Made by a program: the position numbers and the translations under genes. A stretch of DNA of 64,000 bases from positions 27,770 through 91,769 of the forward strand of contig CAZQFS010000001.1 of assembly GCA_964592755.1 (NCBI GenBank), in the 5' to 3' direction. Source of the DNA: CAZQFS01 sp964592755. Its GTDB lineage: Bacteria > Hydrothermota > Tepidihabitantia > Tepidihabitantales > Tepidihabitantaceae. The notes beneath the pieces were generated by a model, which had not been told where the DNA came from, searched no databases, and saw nothing but the letters and a program-made list of their open reading frames with translations. Within the stretch, counting starts at the first letter, position 1; the number at the start of each line of letters is the position of its first letter. Below are positions 1-8,597 of the stretch, in pieces.

Positions 1-1139
1 CAGCGCGGCATGCCGTAGAGACGGGGCCTTGGGTCTGACGTTTCGTCAACGTCTGGGTATTCCTCTGTTGGGATGATACTCGTCTTCTCCCAACCTGGTC
101 GCAGTTCGGCCAGTTCCTTCTCTGCGGCCTCAAGCGCGTCAAGGTCTTCCTTTGTCGGCGGGCGGAACTCAAGCCGGGTACCCTTCACGGCCACGGCGTA
201 AAGGGCAGACTTCATCTTGCCTGCCTGTGCCATCGCCTTGATGTAGTCGCCGGGAATCACCGTGCCCGTGAAGAGGGACACGCCGCTGCCGCCGGTGTAC
301 GTCGGTCTCGGCAACTGCTTCCCGTTCCACGGGTCCCTGATGTGGACACTCCATGTGCCCTTGTCCTTGTTTGCGACTGGCACAGCCACCACAACACGAC
401 CCTTGTCTTTTGGGTTCAGCAGATGCCAGTCCGGCACCAGCGGCGTCTGAAAGCCCGTGTCCGGGCACGGCACGGTGCGGGCGAAGATGTAGCACAGAGG
501 CGGGACGTCGCCGGTCTTGGGGTAGAACTTCGCCACGCGCTGGTGGAACCGCTCGCGCAGAACCGCGCCCCACTTTCGAGCCAGTTCTCCCAGTTTCGGT
601 CCGAAGCGGAAGGGGTAGTCCACTGTAGCCTCAAGCACGATGCCAGCAACCGGATTGTACTCGTTCGCAATCGCGCTTAGCCCAAGACGCGCGGCCTCTA
701 AGGGAATCGAGCCGCCACCGGCCATCGGGTCAATGACTACAACGTCCTCTCCCCAGAGTGTAGTGACAGCCTCTTGTGCTAGCCGCAGTTCCTTCTCCGG
801 CAGCCCGCGCTTGAACGCGCGCTCGCCATGCGGGTTCGGAATCTTCTGGTTGGATTCCCGAGCCCTATCGAGCATGGCCTGGGCGCGGCAGATTTCCTCA
901 CCCGTGCCCCAGAACCCCAGCAGCTTCTCGAACTGGTCGTGCGGAAAGTCTGCCGGCAGGAGCGAGCCGAGGACCGCGGCGCGGGAGACAGTCAGCGGCC
1001 GCCGCGCCCACCAGACATGGATGAACGTGTGGGGCGCGAGGGCACTCGCGCTACCGCGTTCACGCATGCACTCGACACCGATGGCCGCGGCCGGCAGCCA
1101 GTCCTCAATCAGGACGCGGGGCAGGGTGCGCTTCCGCAT
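1..1139 (-). CDS. DUF1156-family DNA (adenine-type) methylase, 3' part off the left edge
   Basis: Partial gene read from an ATG at 1139 to the window edge (about 379 codons, no stop). The N-terminus has the DUF1156 signature (LIEDWLP near residues 10-16, then HVWWARRPL at 41-49). A SAM-binding motif I, DPMAGGGSIPLEAARLG, lies at about 137-153. A later stretch (LRPGWEK, IIPTEEYP) is also typical of this family. The catalytic DPPY-type motif is expected beyond the edge. DUF1156 proteins are putative DNA methyltransferases usually encoded beside a DUF499 ATPase in anti-phage loci, as here. The start lies 22 nt after the NYN gene stop, so the two are probably co-transcribed; a TTG one codon upstream is an alternative start. 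Role in methylating self DNA is family knowledge, not shown by the sequence. Confidence 0.85.
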   Translation of the reverse strand, partial: MRKRTLPRVLIEDWLPAAAIGVECMRERGSASALAPHTFIHVWWARRPLTVSRAAVLGSLLPADFPHDQFEKLLGFWGTGEEICRAQAMLDRARESNQKIPNPHGERAFKRGLPEKELRLAQEAVTTLWGEDVVVIDPMAGGGSIPLEAARLGLSAIANEYNPVAGIVLEATVDYPFRFGPKLGELARKWGAVLRERFHQRVAKFYPKTGDVPPLCYIFARTVPCPDTGFQTPLVPDWHLLNPKDKGRVVVAVPVANKDKGTWSVHIRDPWNGKQLPRPTYTGGSGVSLFTGTVIPGDYIKAMAQAGKMKSALYAVAVKGTRLEFRPPTKEDLDALEAAEKELAELRPGWEKTSIIPTEEYPDVDETSDPRPRLYGMPR

Positions 1140-1161
1140 CAATGGGAACCCCGGGCCGTTG

Positions 1162-1860
1162 TCATACTCCTCTCGCGTCGGACGGCCCGCCGGCATCGTA
1201 GTCGCGCCGGTCCAGGCAGGCATCGTAGACCTGACGGGTGATTTTCACCCAGTCGGTCTTGTCAATCCCGCGCCTGTTGGCGCAGGTCGGGCTGGTGGGA
1301 AACGCGCTGACAATGCGAAGCCAGCGTGACTGCTGGCGGGCGATGACCCTTACCTCCTCGGCCACTTCGGAGAGGTCCTGGTCCTGGCTAAATACGACGA
1401 TTACATCACAACGGTTCTCGCGTGCCGCGCGGACGATGTCCAGTGCGATTCGGACGTCAATCCCCTTCTCCTGCGCGACCAGTACCGAAGTTCTGGTCCC
1501 GTCGGGGAGCACGACCGACCGGTTACGGTAGCGCAGATGCCGCGAGAACACGTGAATCCCGTGCTTGCCCATCGCGCTGAGTTTGCGCGACCAGAACGTA
1601 TTCCACTTCGGGTTGTCCTCGATGGAAGGGATGCCGGTGTAGAACCGCACTTCCTCCAGTTGCCAGCCATTCTGGCCGCAGACCCATTCGGCCAGCGCCT
1701 GTGCGTCATAATTGGGATGGACGTACCCGAACGCCTCGCGGGCGGCGTAGAACAGATTCTGCCCGTCGAAGAAAACAATCGCTCGTTTTCGCTGCGGTTC
1801 GGCCAGTGTCACGCTTCCGGCGGGCATGAAAAGATAACCCCGCACGAGGCCTCGCGGCAT
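1162..1860 (-). CDS. NYN-domain (LabA/DUF88-like) putative nuclease
   Basis: 232 aa from ATG 1860, or 221 aa from ATG 1827, which sits just before the conserved core. The core begins AIVFFDGQNLFYAAREAFGY, where the Asp and Asn are the usual NYN acidic/polar pair. A second acidic site, FSQDQDLSEVAEEV, matches the family's S-x-D-x-D-[FL] motif. NYN domains have a PIN-like fold and are metal-dependent, usually RNA-acting nucleases. The gene sits between the DUF499 gene cluster and the DUF1156 methylase on the same strand, with its own putative promoter upstream. It may be a nuclease effector or RNA-processing part of that defence locus; this is inference from context. Confidence 0.85.
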   Translation of the reverse strand: MPRGLVRGYLFMPAGSVTLAEPQRKRAIVFFDGQNLFYAAREAFGYVHPNYDAQALAEWVCGQNGWQLEEVRFYTGIPSIEDNPKWNTFWSRKLSAMGKHGIHVFSRHLRYRNRSVVLPDGTRTSVLVAQEKGIDVRIALDIVRAARENRCDVIVVFSQDQDLSEVAEEVRVIARQQSRWLRIVSAFPTSPTCANRRGIDKTDWVKITRQVYDACLDRRDYDAGGPSDARGV

Positions 1861-1890
1861 GTCATGCGGGGATCAGATGAATACAGTAAG

Positions 1891-1918
1891 ATGGTACGCG
1901 ATTGCGCTGCTATGTCAA
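1891..1918 (-). promoter_or_regulatory. putative sigma-70 promoter for the NYN-DUF1156 genes
   Basis: On the minus strand TTGACA (1918-1913) is followed after 16 nt by TACCAT (1896-1891). It lies in the gap after the preceding minus-strand gene (stop 1937) and 30-65 nt before the NYN start. The -35 is perfect; the -10 is moderate. Confidence 0.5.
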
Positions 1919-1936
1919 GAAAAGCAGGCGAACCCT

Positions 1937-2362
1937 TCATCGGACCGCTTCTACCAGTATCCGCAGCGCCCGCACTGCCCTGACTCCGCCGCGGTTGCTC
2001 ATCACGCCGAACCACCAGGCTGCTTCGACCGGGTCTGCGTTGCGCAGGCTCTCGGCCGCCCGGCGCATCCGGTCGGGGTTGCGCAAGCCCCGGCAGATGA
2101 GAGCGTAGCACGCCACCTTTGCACCCCAGTCCGGGTCGAGCTTCACGAACCGCCCCGGCGCAAGCAGGGTTGTGCCGTTGCCGGCCCTGGCGGCCATGCG
2201 CAGGAGTCCGGAGCCGGCGCTGAACGCGAGCGGCGAGACCGCCGCGACTCTTAGCAGTCGTTCCCGCCGCTTGTCGTCGAGCCGGCGGCGGACCACGACC
2301 GCGGCCAGGCCTGCTCTGCGACGCACAACCCTGAGCGCGAACTGAGCCTTGTTGTCTTTCAT
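1937..2362 (-). CDS. small protein of the DUF499/DUF1156 locus (DUF7680-like)
   Basis: 141 aa, ATG at 2362 overlapping the DUF499 stop as ATGA, so translation is coupled. It is rich in Arg and Ala. The C-terminal half reads LDPDWGAKVACYAL, then EAAWWFGVM and RAVRALRILVE; from memory this pattern resembles the DUF7680 family of small proteins that accompany DUF499 ATPases. No catalytic motif is visible. A likely role is a subunit or adaptor of the defence complex, by context only. Confidence 0.7.
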   Translation of the reverse strand: MKDNKAQFALRVVRRRAGLAAVVVRRRLDDKRRERLLRVAAVSPLAFSAGSGLLRMAARAGNGTTLLAPGRFVKLDPDWGAKVACYALICRGLRNPDRMRRAAESLRNADPVEAAWWFGVMSNRGGVRAVRALRILVEAVR

Positions 2363-5259
2363 TCCGCGAACCGCGCCAGTATCTTGAGATTCTCGGGCGC
2401 TTCGTGTGAGGCTGTCTCCAGCGCAGACGACATGTCCTTGCGGCCTTCGGCTCCGTAGCCGAGAACCAGCTCCACTTTGAACGTTCCGTCTTCGGCGAGC
2501 GCACGATGCACGCCTTCCACCAGTTCGAGCGGCTTGAGCGAGTTCGTCTGTTTCACCTGTCCGATGGCGATGGTCACGGAACCGCCGCCCTTGAGGCTGC
2601 CCGAGACACTCAGGTTCAGCAGCGGGCTTTCGGCACCAAGGCCCGGCGCGAGCCCGACCATACTTCTCGCATCGGCCGGTGTCCTGGCCGTGAGCGTCAG
2701 TTCGACCAGTCGATAGGCGCACGCGAGCTCAATCGCGGTCGGCCAGTCATACGCCACTTTAGGGCCTGCGGGCGGAGGCGGCGGCGGCGGCGGATTTGGG
2801 CCTGGGCCACTGGGGCTCGTCTTGTCCTCGCGCAGCCACTCCAGCGCGGCTTTGCTGTCGGTCGGCGCCACAAGCACGTCGTCGGCCAGCCGGATGTGAG
2901 AAAGGTCGAGCCGGTCAGAAAAGCGCCGTCGAGCACCAGGCTGGCCTGTGACGCAGCCTTTCTTGTCAAAGACTCTGCCGTCGGCCGTGCGCAGCACGAG
3001 CTTCCCAGCCTCGACCGCCCGCTGTATAGTGAGCCGCACAAACTTGTCGCCAGGAATCAGCTTCTCCAGGTTGGCCATCGCGAGCATGCGCTCCTGAACG
3101 CTCCTGATCTTGAACGTCTCGCCCGAGGCGTCCGCCGGTGTCGTGCCGGGTAGTACCTTGGTCATGAAGAAACCGGCTTCCAGCGACTCGTCGTCGCGGT
3201 AGATGAGCCCTTTGTCCTGCAGAAACCTGAGCAGATTGGCTTGCCCTTTGGCCTGCGCAGTCGTCTGGTGGTCCTCGGGCGCGAGCATCTCCTCGGTCAG
3301 GCGTAACACACGACCGCCGGGCAGGACGAGTCGGTCAAAGGCGCGGTAGCTCAGCACCCGCGACCGCTTGACGAGGTCGGGACGAATCCGCTTGAGCTGG
3401 TCTCGGATGTGCTTGTCCTGGTCGGATGGAGTAAGCTCTCGCTCAATCGAGTCGGCGGCGAGGTGTCGCTGCGCAAGTCGCATCGCATCGCCCAGCTTGT
3501 CCGGACTGGCACACACGGCCAGCACCGCATTGCGGTAGTTGCGCGGCATCGGCGCGGCAGGGTCAGCGGCGTCTTTCCACGCCAAGACTGCCTTGGCCGT
3601 CTCCTCGGTTTCGCACAGAACCAACTGAAGCTTCGCGTCGTCCGGGACGTCTCGAGGCCCGCGCGGCCAGGGTGCGAGCATGAACTGCGGCCCGCGGTAG
3701 AAAGCCTGCACGTCCGCCTGCACCTTGGCCCGCGCATCGGCAATGTCCGTCTTCTCGGCCCGCTCCTCAATGATGCGGTTGATGTTCGGCTCAAATTGAA
3801 ACCGCCAGCGACCACCGGATGTCTGGTGAGTGTACCAGCACCGGCTGATGAGTCCGTCCAAAGCCTCTGACGGCTCGGGGCCGGCATCGTCGGGACGGAG
3901 CACCGTGAGTGTGACATCGGCCTGGTCGAAACCGGTCAGCGCCTGCACCGGCAGGCTTTCCAGCAGCATCGCCGAGGCTACGCGGACGTGAACCCCGTCC
4001 GGCTTGTCGCCATCCAGCTCGCGCGCGTGACCCATGATGTCCGCATTCACCACCGCCTTGAACTCGTCCACGTTCAATCTGCCCAGCAGGTCGTTCTGGA
4101 TGCCGGGGTCGCTCCAGTTGATGTCACCAGCAGTGATCAGCGAAGGAGCTTCCTCTCGCTTGGCCACCTCGCGCAGCACCCGCGCGAACAACCGCAGTAC
4201 GCCCCGGCTTTTCTGGAAGCTCTCGATGGCTCCCAGCACGTTCTGGGCCGTATCCACCAGCCGGGGATGAAACGGATAGCATTCGACCACGCGCTCGGCA
4301 TACTTGGGAGTGAGCGCCTCTGCCGGTATCAATCCCGGATGCTCTCGGGCCACGCGGCGGTAGGTATCAGCATACCGCGCCGAAGCCTTGTGCGCGGCCC
4401 GGCTGTCTATCGCCTCGAACAGGCGACGGTTTATCACCTTGGCGGTCTCGTTCTGAATCGGGTCGAAGCATGACGCCCGCCTCGCTTCGACTTCGTTCAA
4501 CGCCTGCGCCGCGGCCATCGTCTTCGCCAACGCCGCGGCCGGTTGCGCGTAGACCGGCTGGTTTCCCGGGTCGGTGGTAACCAGCACAGTCTGGGGCCGA
4601 TTCGCAACCACGTTGATGAGGGTGTCCAGAAACTTCAGGAGGCTGTTCCTCGGCTGGTCCCCTAGCGCTGCCATGTATTTTACCAACTCGTCCAGCAGGA
4701 TGAGAACCGGCCCGTCCGGGAACATCCGCTCTATCAACGCTCCGTGTGGTTGCTTGACGACATCGTCCACCTCGGCGAAGTCGCGCGGCAGGCGGCGGCT
4801 GTTGAGCAGATACGCGAGTTCAGCCCAGAGGCTATGGGTCTTGACCGCGCCGTGTTCGGCGAAAATGGGGAGGCCGGCCTTGCCGACATCAACGGCGGCA
4901 ACCGTCACTTTCCTGGGTCGCCCCGCCGCAGGTAGAAGGTCCGTGCCGAACGTGCTCTTCCCGATGTTGTTGGCAAGGTGATAAAGGGCAATCAACGCGT
5001 GGGTCTTGCCGCCGCCGAATCCGGTGCTGAGCCGGATAACCGCACCGGCTTCCTTGGGGTCGGCGAGGCGCGCAAACACCAGTTCGACAATGCGCTTCAG
5101 CTCCTTTGCCGGGTGCGTGTTTTGGATGAAGACTCGGGGATTGGAGTAGACCTCAGGCGCTCTGCCTTCGACCACAGCGTCGAAATCCGCGCCGAATATG
5201 GCGTCGTCCAGTTCGCCTTTGAGAACTTCCGGCCGTGGCGTCCATGGTTTAGTCGGCAT
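2359..5259 (-). CDS. DUF499-domain P-loop ATPase
   Basis: 966 aa from ATG 5259, chosen because AGGTGG lies 5 nt upstream; a GTG at 5268 is also in frame. A Walker A motif GFGGGKTHALIALYHLA lies near residues 80-96 and a Walker B LILLDELVKYM near 186-196. A proline run followed by an acidic C-terminal region separates the ATPase part from the tail. The family is large AAA-like ATPases (about 900-1100 aa) found with DUF1156 methylases in anti-phage loci. It likely acts in the cytoplasm as the motor of the system. Downstream genes overlap or follow closely on the same strand. Function in defence is family and context knowledge. Confidence 0.88.
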   Translation of the reverse strand: MPTKPWTPRPEVLKGELDDAIFGADFDAVVEGRAPEVYSNPRVFIQNTHPAKELKRIVELVFARLADPKEAGAVIRLSTGFGGGKTHALIALYHLANNIGKSTFGTDLLPAAGRPRKVTVAAVDVGKAGLPIFAEHGAVKTHSLWAELAYLLNSRRLPRDFAEVDDVVKQPHGALIERMFPDGPVLILLDELVKYMAALGDQPRNSLLKFLDTLINVVANRPQTVLVTTDPGNQPVYAQPAAALAKTMAAAQALNEVEARRASCFDPIQNETAKVINRRLFEAIDSRAAHKASARYADTYRRVAREHPGLIPAEALTPKYAERVVECYPFHPRLVDTAQNVLGAIESFQKSRGVLRLFARVLREVAKREEAPSLITAGDINWSDPGIQNDLLGRLNVDEFKAVVNADIMGHARELDGDKPDGVHVRVASAMLLESLPVQALTGFDQADVTLTVLRPDDAGPEPSEALDGLISRCWYTHQTSGGRWRFQFEPNINRIIEERAEKTDIADARAKVQADVQAFYRGPQFMLAPWPRGPRDVPDDAKLQLVLCETEETAKAVLAWKDAADPAAPMPRNYRNAVLAVCASPDKLGDAMRLAQRHLAADSIERELTPSDQDKHIRDQLKRIRPDLVKRSRVLSYRAFDRLVLPGGRVLRLTEEMLAPEDHQTTAQAKGQANLLRFLQDKGLIYRDDESLEAGFFMTKVLPGTTPADASGETFKIRSVQERMLAMANLEKLIPGDKFVRLTIQRAVEAGKLVLRTADGRVFDKKGCVTGQPGARRRFSDRLDLSHIRLADDVLVAPTDSKAALEWLREDKTSPSGPGPNPPPPPPPPAGPKVAYDWPTAIELACAYRLVELTLTARTPADARSMVGLAPGLGAESPLLNLSVSGSLKGGGSVTIAIGQVKQTNSLKPLELVEGVHRALAEDGTFKVELVLGYGAEGRKDMSSALETASHEAPENLKILARFAE

Positions 5260-5747
5260 ATTCACCACCTGTTACGATAGACTTGTGAACATGAGCCAAG
5301 AGTGGCAATCATAGGCTTGGGACAGACGAAGTCAAGCGACGAAGGTCAGTGGCCTTGTGAACGAAGGGCCCAAGTGACGATGCGGAAGGCAAGGTCGCCG
5401 TCAAAGTCATCAACCACTACGGCGACGAAGTGCTGAAGGTTCTTCAAGTAGCCTGGTAGCCGGACCGCGCCACACCCCTGATAAACGTATGTTTACATAG
5501 TACGTTGGCGATACGGGCTAAGTATAGGTTTAGCAATGTATTAGCTTAATGCCGGAGGTCGCGTTCTGGCCTTGATTTCAGGCCGACGCGATGTATGATT
5601 CCTCTGACGCAGGAGGGATGGCGAACCGGCCGCTGGGGCCGGGTGGCAGGGTCTTGCCTCTGTCATTGTCTCTGCTGAGTGTCTGCTTTCCCGGCGCGGG
5701 TAAGAGATGACCACCATCCCTTCAAGCGGCCGAAAGGTAGTTCGACG
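5260..5747. other. intergenic region between the DUF499 locus and an ECF sigma gene
   Basis: No intact gene is seen. It holds a short methyltransferase-like remnant (5361-5459), an AT-richer patch around 5480-5550 that may carry promoters, and a GC-rich hairpin near 5626-5645 (GGCCG...CCGG). Confidence 0.6.
5361..5459 (+). pseudogene. remnant resembling the C-terminus of a DNA methyltransferase (type III Mod-like)
   Basis: A 32-codon open stretch ends with KVAVKVINHYGDEVLKV and then LQVAW plus a stop. The VKVINHYGDEVLKV core is, as I recall it, how many type III Mod / site-specific DNA methyltransferases end. There is an in-frame stop immediately upstream and no start, so only the tail survives. 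It probably marks an older R-M gene lost next to the present defence locus. The assignment rests on recall of one short motif. Confidence 0.35.
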
Positions 5748-6368
5748 ATGTCAGCAATCAAAAGGAACGGGAAGGATGTCACGGACGCCATTGGGCAGGT
5801 GCTCTCAGGCGACGTGGAGTCATATGAGCTGGTCTATAAGATGTGCGATGGCCGGCTGCGTTCGTTTATCGGCTCGCGTTTCAGGCACCTGGGCAGTGAC
5901 TTCGTCGAGGAGGTCGCCGTCCGCACACACGAGCGTGCGCTTGAGAAGCTCGCCGAGTTCGACCCGGCCCGGGCCTGTTTCCAGACCTGGCTCAACTGGC
6001 AGTCGCGCCGGGTTGCGAGCCAGGTCATGGCCGAGTGGCGCGGGCCGCGTTTCACCGGTTTCGACGAGAAGCTGCACGCCCGGTACGTGCCGACGCTGGC
6101 GAGCCCGGAGGAGCTGCATGAGCGGCTTACCCGAGACGAGCTGGTCAGGCAGGAGTTCGCGGCATTGGACGCACAAGGCCGGCTGACCATGATGTACCAC
6201 GACCTGCAAGGGTGGACGTTCAAGGCGACGGCCGCGGCCATGGGCATGACCGTGGGCAGTGTCCGGCGTCGGCGCGATAAGGCCATCAGGCATCTGCGCC
6301 GGAGGCTGGCGAAACACGGCGGCTTCATTTTTCCCGGCAAATCCGGCCGCCCGAGCCGTATAACATAG
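5748..6368 (+). CDS. ECF-like RNA polymerase sigma factor
   Basis: 206 aa from ATG 5748, preceded by AAAGGTAG; an upstream in-frame ATG at 5679 lacks a good ribosome-binding site. Region 2 is visible as YKMCDGRLRSFIGSRFRHLGSDFVEEVAVRTHERALEKL followed by the aromatic FQTWLNWQSRRV. Region 4 ends in a helix-turn-helix, TFKATAAAMGMTVGSVRRRRDKAIRHLRRRL. It would direct RNA polymerase to a small regulon, possibly including the neighbouring small gene at 6518. No anti-sigma gene is adjacent. Confidence 0.8.
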   Translation: MSAIKRNGKDVTDAIGQVLSGDVESYELVYKMCDGRLRSFIGSRFRHLGSDFVEEVAVRTHERALEKLAEFDPARACFQTWLNWQSRRVASQVMAEWRGPRFTGFDEKLHARYVPTLASPEELHERLTRDELVRQEFAALDAQGRLTMMYHDLQGWTFKATAAAMGMTVGSVRRRRDKAIRHLRRRLAKHGGFIFPGKSGRPSRIT

Positions 6369-6517
6369 TGAGGGCGAGGGCAACGTACCTCGACCACTGT
6401 TCTTTCACAATCGGGAAGGACGGGATACCCGCAGCGCGGCGCCGGGATGACCGGCAGCCCGGTACCCGGTGCTCGCGCTGCGGCGTGCGGCAACTACCGC
6501 TGAAGGAGGTGATTCAC

Positions 6518-6892
6518 ATGCCAATCGACCCCGCAAGACGAATCGCGAAGTGGAACGCCAAGTTCAACACTGAGCGCGTCAAGGGCGCACTCGACGACAT
6601 GCGTCCGGCCATGCTCGCGAACGTTCAGGCCGTGTTCCCTCTGCTGGCCGCGATGGAGCTGGAGGTGAAGCAGGTACTGGACCTGGCCGGTGTCTCGGTC
6701 GCGCTGTACGCGAGTTACCTCGCGTTTGGCCGCGAGCTGTTCCGGATTACCCGGAACGGAATGTCCGGCGAGTCGGCCGCGATTGAGGCGGAGCTGCTCA
6801 TCGTGAAATGGGTGGCCCGCGGCCTGACGCGCAGCGTGCTGGAGAACATCCGCACCGGCGTGTTCAACATCGCGCCGCCTTCATCGCCGTAA
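6518..6892 (+). CDS. small conserved protein, paralogue A of a four-member family
   Basis: 124 aa, ATG 6518 behind a perfect AAGGAGGTGATT. I do not recognise a named family. The middle reads VKQVLDLAGVSVALYASYLAFGRELFRI and the end IVKWVARGLTRSVLENIRTGVFNI. It is clearly paralogous to the 124-aa product at 24377-24751 and more distantly to the two minus-strand products at 11313-11687 and 11668-12075. All share a Y-x-x-Y-[LI] helix and a [KR]-W-x-[AS]-x-G-L motif. It is predicted helical, cytoplasmic, with no transmembrane segment. Its last 96 nt plus the downstream flank are nearly identical to the 24377 gene. Confidence 0.75.
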   Translation: MPIDPARRIAKWNAKFNTERVKGALDDMRPAMLANVQAVFPLLAAMELEVKQVLDLAGVSVALYASYLAFGRELFRITRNGMSGESAAIEAELLIVKWVARGLTRSVLENIRTGVFNIAPPSSP

Positions 6893-6913
6893 GGCGAAGC
6901 AAAGGACAACGGC
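6797..6913 (+). repeat. 117-bp repeat, copy 1 (shared 3' end of paralogues)
   Basis: Matches 24656-24771 with one substitution (ggcctg versus ggactg) and one single-base indel just after the stop codon. It covers the last 31 codons, the stop and about 21 nt of downstream sequence. The rest of the two genes is much more diverged. Confidence 0.9.
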
Positions 6914-6950
6914 TGACGGCTCACGGCTGTCGGCCGGATGAAGAAGGCCA

Positions 6951-6986
6951 GCGGGCGGCAGAGCGCGCGGCAGCTCTGCCGTCCGC
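6951..6986 (+). terminator. hairpin, likely terminator of the 6518 gene
   Basis: A 13-bp stem (6951-6963 with 6974-6986, one G-T pair) around a 10-nt loop, followed only by TTTC. The same GGCAGAG/CTCTGCC core is found after the paralogue at 24377. Confidence 0.55.
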
Positions 6987-7388
6987 TTTCTGTCAGACCC
7001 GGCCGCGGGTCGCCTGGCTGCCCGGTCACGGCGAGCTCGTACGTCAGCATTCGGCGGCCGAAGCAAGTGCTTGCCTCCTCGGTCACGTCCCTTAGCCTTG
7101 ACTCGTCCGGAAAGCAACCCGGCCGCCCTGACAACGCACAGACGGGTCCTGGTTCCCGGAGTTCCATGCGTGACACCGCGGGTTCGAATCCAGCCCGGTG
7201 CGCTGGACCAATCCGCCCGAAGGTTCAGGAGTGAGGCTGCGCCGTAAGACGCTCAGGCTTGTGTTTGGGCTTGAGCTAGCCGGCCACGCCGCCGGCATCA
7301 GCCGGGCGAAATGGGTGGCTGGCGGTCACGATATTGACAGATGGCAGTTAAGTAGTGCGTCCCCGGGATACCGGTTGTGTGACGGGAA
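6987..7388. other. intergenic region, no gene seen
   Basis: No convincing coding sequence. A tRNA T-arm-like stretch (GGTTCGAATCC, near 7174-7184) flanked by CACCG/CGGTG is the only structure; no tRNA body accompanies it. Confidence 0.5.
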
Positions 7389-7634
7389 CTAGTGCGTGTC
7401 GAGCAGGCGCTCGACGTCGACGCCGGGGAATTCCCGCTGAAAGCGGGCGTATTCCCGGCTGAGGAGCTTCATGCCTTCCAGCACAGGCCGCAGGTTTCGG
7501 GCGTACTTCGGATACCGGGCGAGAAACGCCTCGATGTCCGGGTTCTTTCCGGCCCGCTCGGCCTGGATGAACATCTCCATGGCATCAAGATCGCCATGGC
7601 TGGGGACGCGGCGCTCGCTAGAGCTGCGCTTCAC
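7389..7634 (-). CDS. small protein downstream of ECF sigma factor (possible anti-sigma or cofactor)
   Basis: 81 aa from GTG 7634 with GGAG 6-9 nt upstream. It contains PDIEAFLARYPKYARNLRPVLEGM, a motif seen in regulatory proteins of planctomycete-like systems that accompany ECF sigma factors and kinases. It has no zinc-finger cysteines and no transmembrane segment. It follows the ECF gene at 7725-8366 on the same strand by about 90 nt. A role in controlling that sigma factor is inference. Confidence 0.6.
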   Translation of the reverse strand: MKRSSSERRVPSHGDLDAMEMFIQAERAGKNPDIEAFLARYPKYARNLRPVLEGMKLLSREYARFQREFPGVDVERLLDTH

Positions 7635-7724
7635 ATCTCGCTCCGCTGCTTGGTCTCGATGCAGTGCCTGTGCAGGCCGTACCTCCCATAAGAAACGATG
7701 ATGCCTGTATAGAGATCACTGCTA

Positions 7725-8366
7725 CTAGGCTCGGCCTGAGAAATGGAAGCGTTTGTCGAGACGCTTCATTCCCTTCAGGCCCCGCTTGACGGCACGTTTC
7801 GCCTGAGACTCCGAGCATCTCAGGCGCTTTGCCGTCTTGGGGAACGAGCGGCCCATCATGCAGTGAAGGATGACGCAGAAGCGCTCCAGGCGCGGCAGGC
7901 ACAGAAGCGCCTGCCACAGCCTGTCCTTCTTGGCCTTCTCTGCAAGGATGTCTGTCGGGTCCTGGCCCTCGTCGGTGGCTGGAACCAGTCCGGGTAACTG
8001 GTCTTCGGTACCATCGTCCTCGCCTATCGGGGCTGGCGTCGCTCCCTGCTCCCGCAGCACGTCCACGGCTCGGTGGGATGCGATTCCCATCAGCCAGGAA
8101 CGGAAAGGCCATTGCTGCTTCGGTCTGCGGCGACGCGTTCGGCGTAGTAGCCTTCGCTTCCGAGTCGGCTTCCACTTGGGATTGAAGGACGCCAGGTCCT
8201 CGTAGGCTTGGACGAACGTGCGCTGGACAGCCTCCTCGACAAGCGTCGGCTCGTAGACAGTGCGCGACACCTTCGAGTAGACCAAGCGCTGGTACCGTTT
8301 GACCAGTATCTCGAACAGCTCCGTCTCCCCGGCGAGAACCCTTCGGACGATTTCGACGTCGTCCAT
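7725..8366 (-). CDS. ECF RNA polymerase sigma factor with an Arg-rich insertion
   Basis: 213 aa, ATG 8366 preceded by AGGAGG. Region 2 starts DVEIVRRVLAGETELFEILVKRYQRLVYSKV and continues with EEAVQRTFVQAYEDLASF, then FRSWLMGIASHRAVDVLRE. Region 4 is LPRLERFCVILHCMMGRSFPKTAKRLRCSESQAKRAVKRGLKGM. Between the two parts of region 2 lies an unusual basic stretch (WKPTRKRRLLRRTRRRRPK, about residues 66-84). The upstream DNA has two direct GTTACATC copies 11 nt apart (8424-8442 area), a candidate promoter or operator. Confidence 0.85.
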   Translation of the reverse strand: MDDVEIVRRVLAGETELFEILVKRYQRLVYSKVSRTVYEPTLVEEAVQRTFVQAYEDLASFNPKWKPTRKRRLLRRTRRRRPKQQWPFRSWLMGIASHRAVDVLREQGATPAPIGEDDGTEDQLPGLVPATDEGQDPTDILAEKAKKDRLWQALLCLPRLERFCVILHCMMGRSFPKTAKRLRCSESQAKRAVKRGLKGMKRLDKRFHFSGRA

Positions 8367-8543
8367 CGCTTAGCCTCCTAGGATGAGGATACAGGACTGA
8401 GGGTTCTGATAGGGGAGGGATGTAACGGCGATGTAACATAATGCACCTCAAGGCTTTAGACCAGGCACGGTGGCCAGCCGCGGTGCCTGGGTCAGGGGGT
8501 GCGAAGCACGTCATCATAGTCGCCGTTGCCTATGGTGCGGGTT

Positions 8544-8561
8544 CGAACGGAAAACCGTTCG
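8544..8561. terminator. short hairpin between convergent-side intergenic sequence and the response regulator 3' end
   Basis: Perfect 7-bp stem CGAACGG/CCGTTCG around AAAA, about 35 nt beyond the stop of the response regulator gene (minus strand). It could end that transcript; there is no U-tract. Confidence 0.35.
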
Positions 8562-8597
8562 CGGAAAATGCTGTTGGTGCGCGGACTGTGCTCACGG

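Noticed and set aside
7160..7205. tRNA-like T-arm (GGTTCGAATCC) flanked by CACCG/CGGTG
   Set aside because: The T-stem has a mismatch, no D- or anticodon arm can be placed upstream, and no CCA end follows at the right spot. At most a tRNA fragment.
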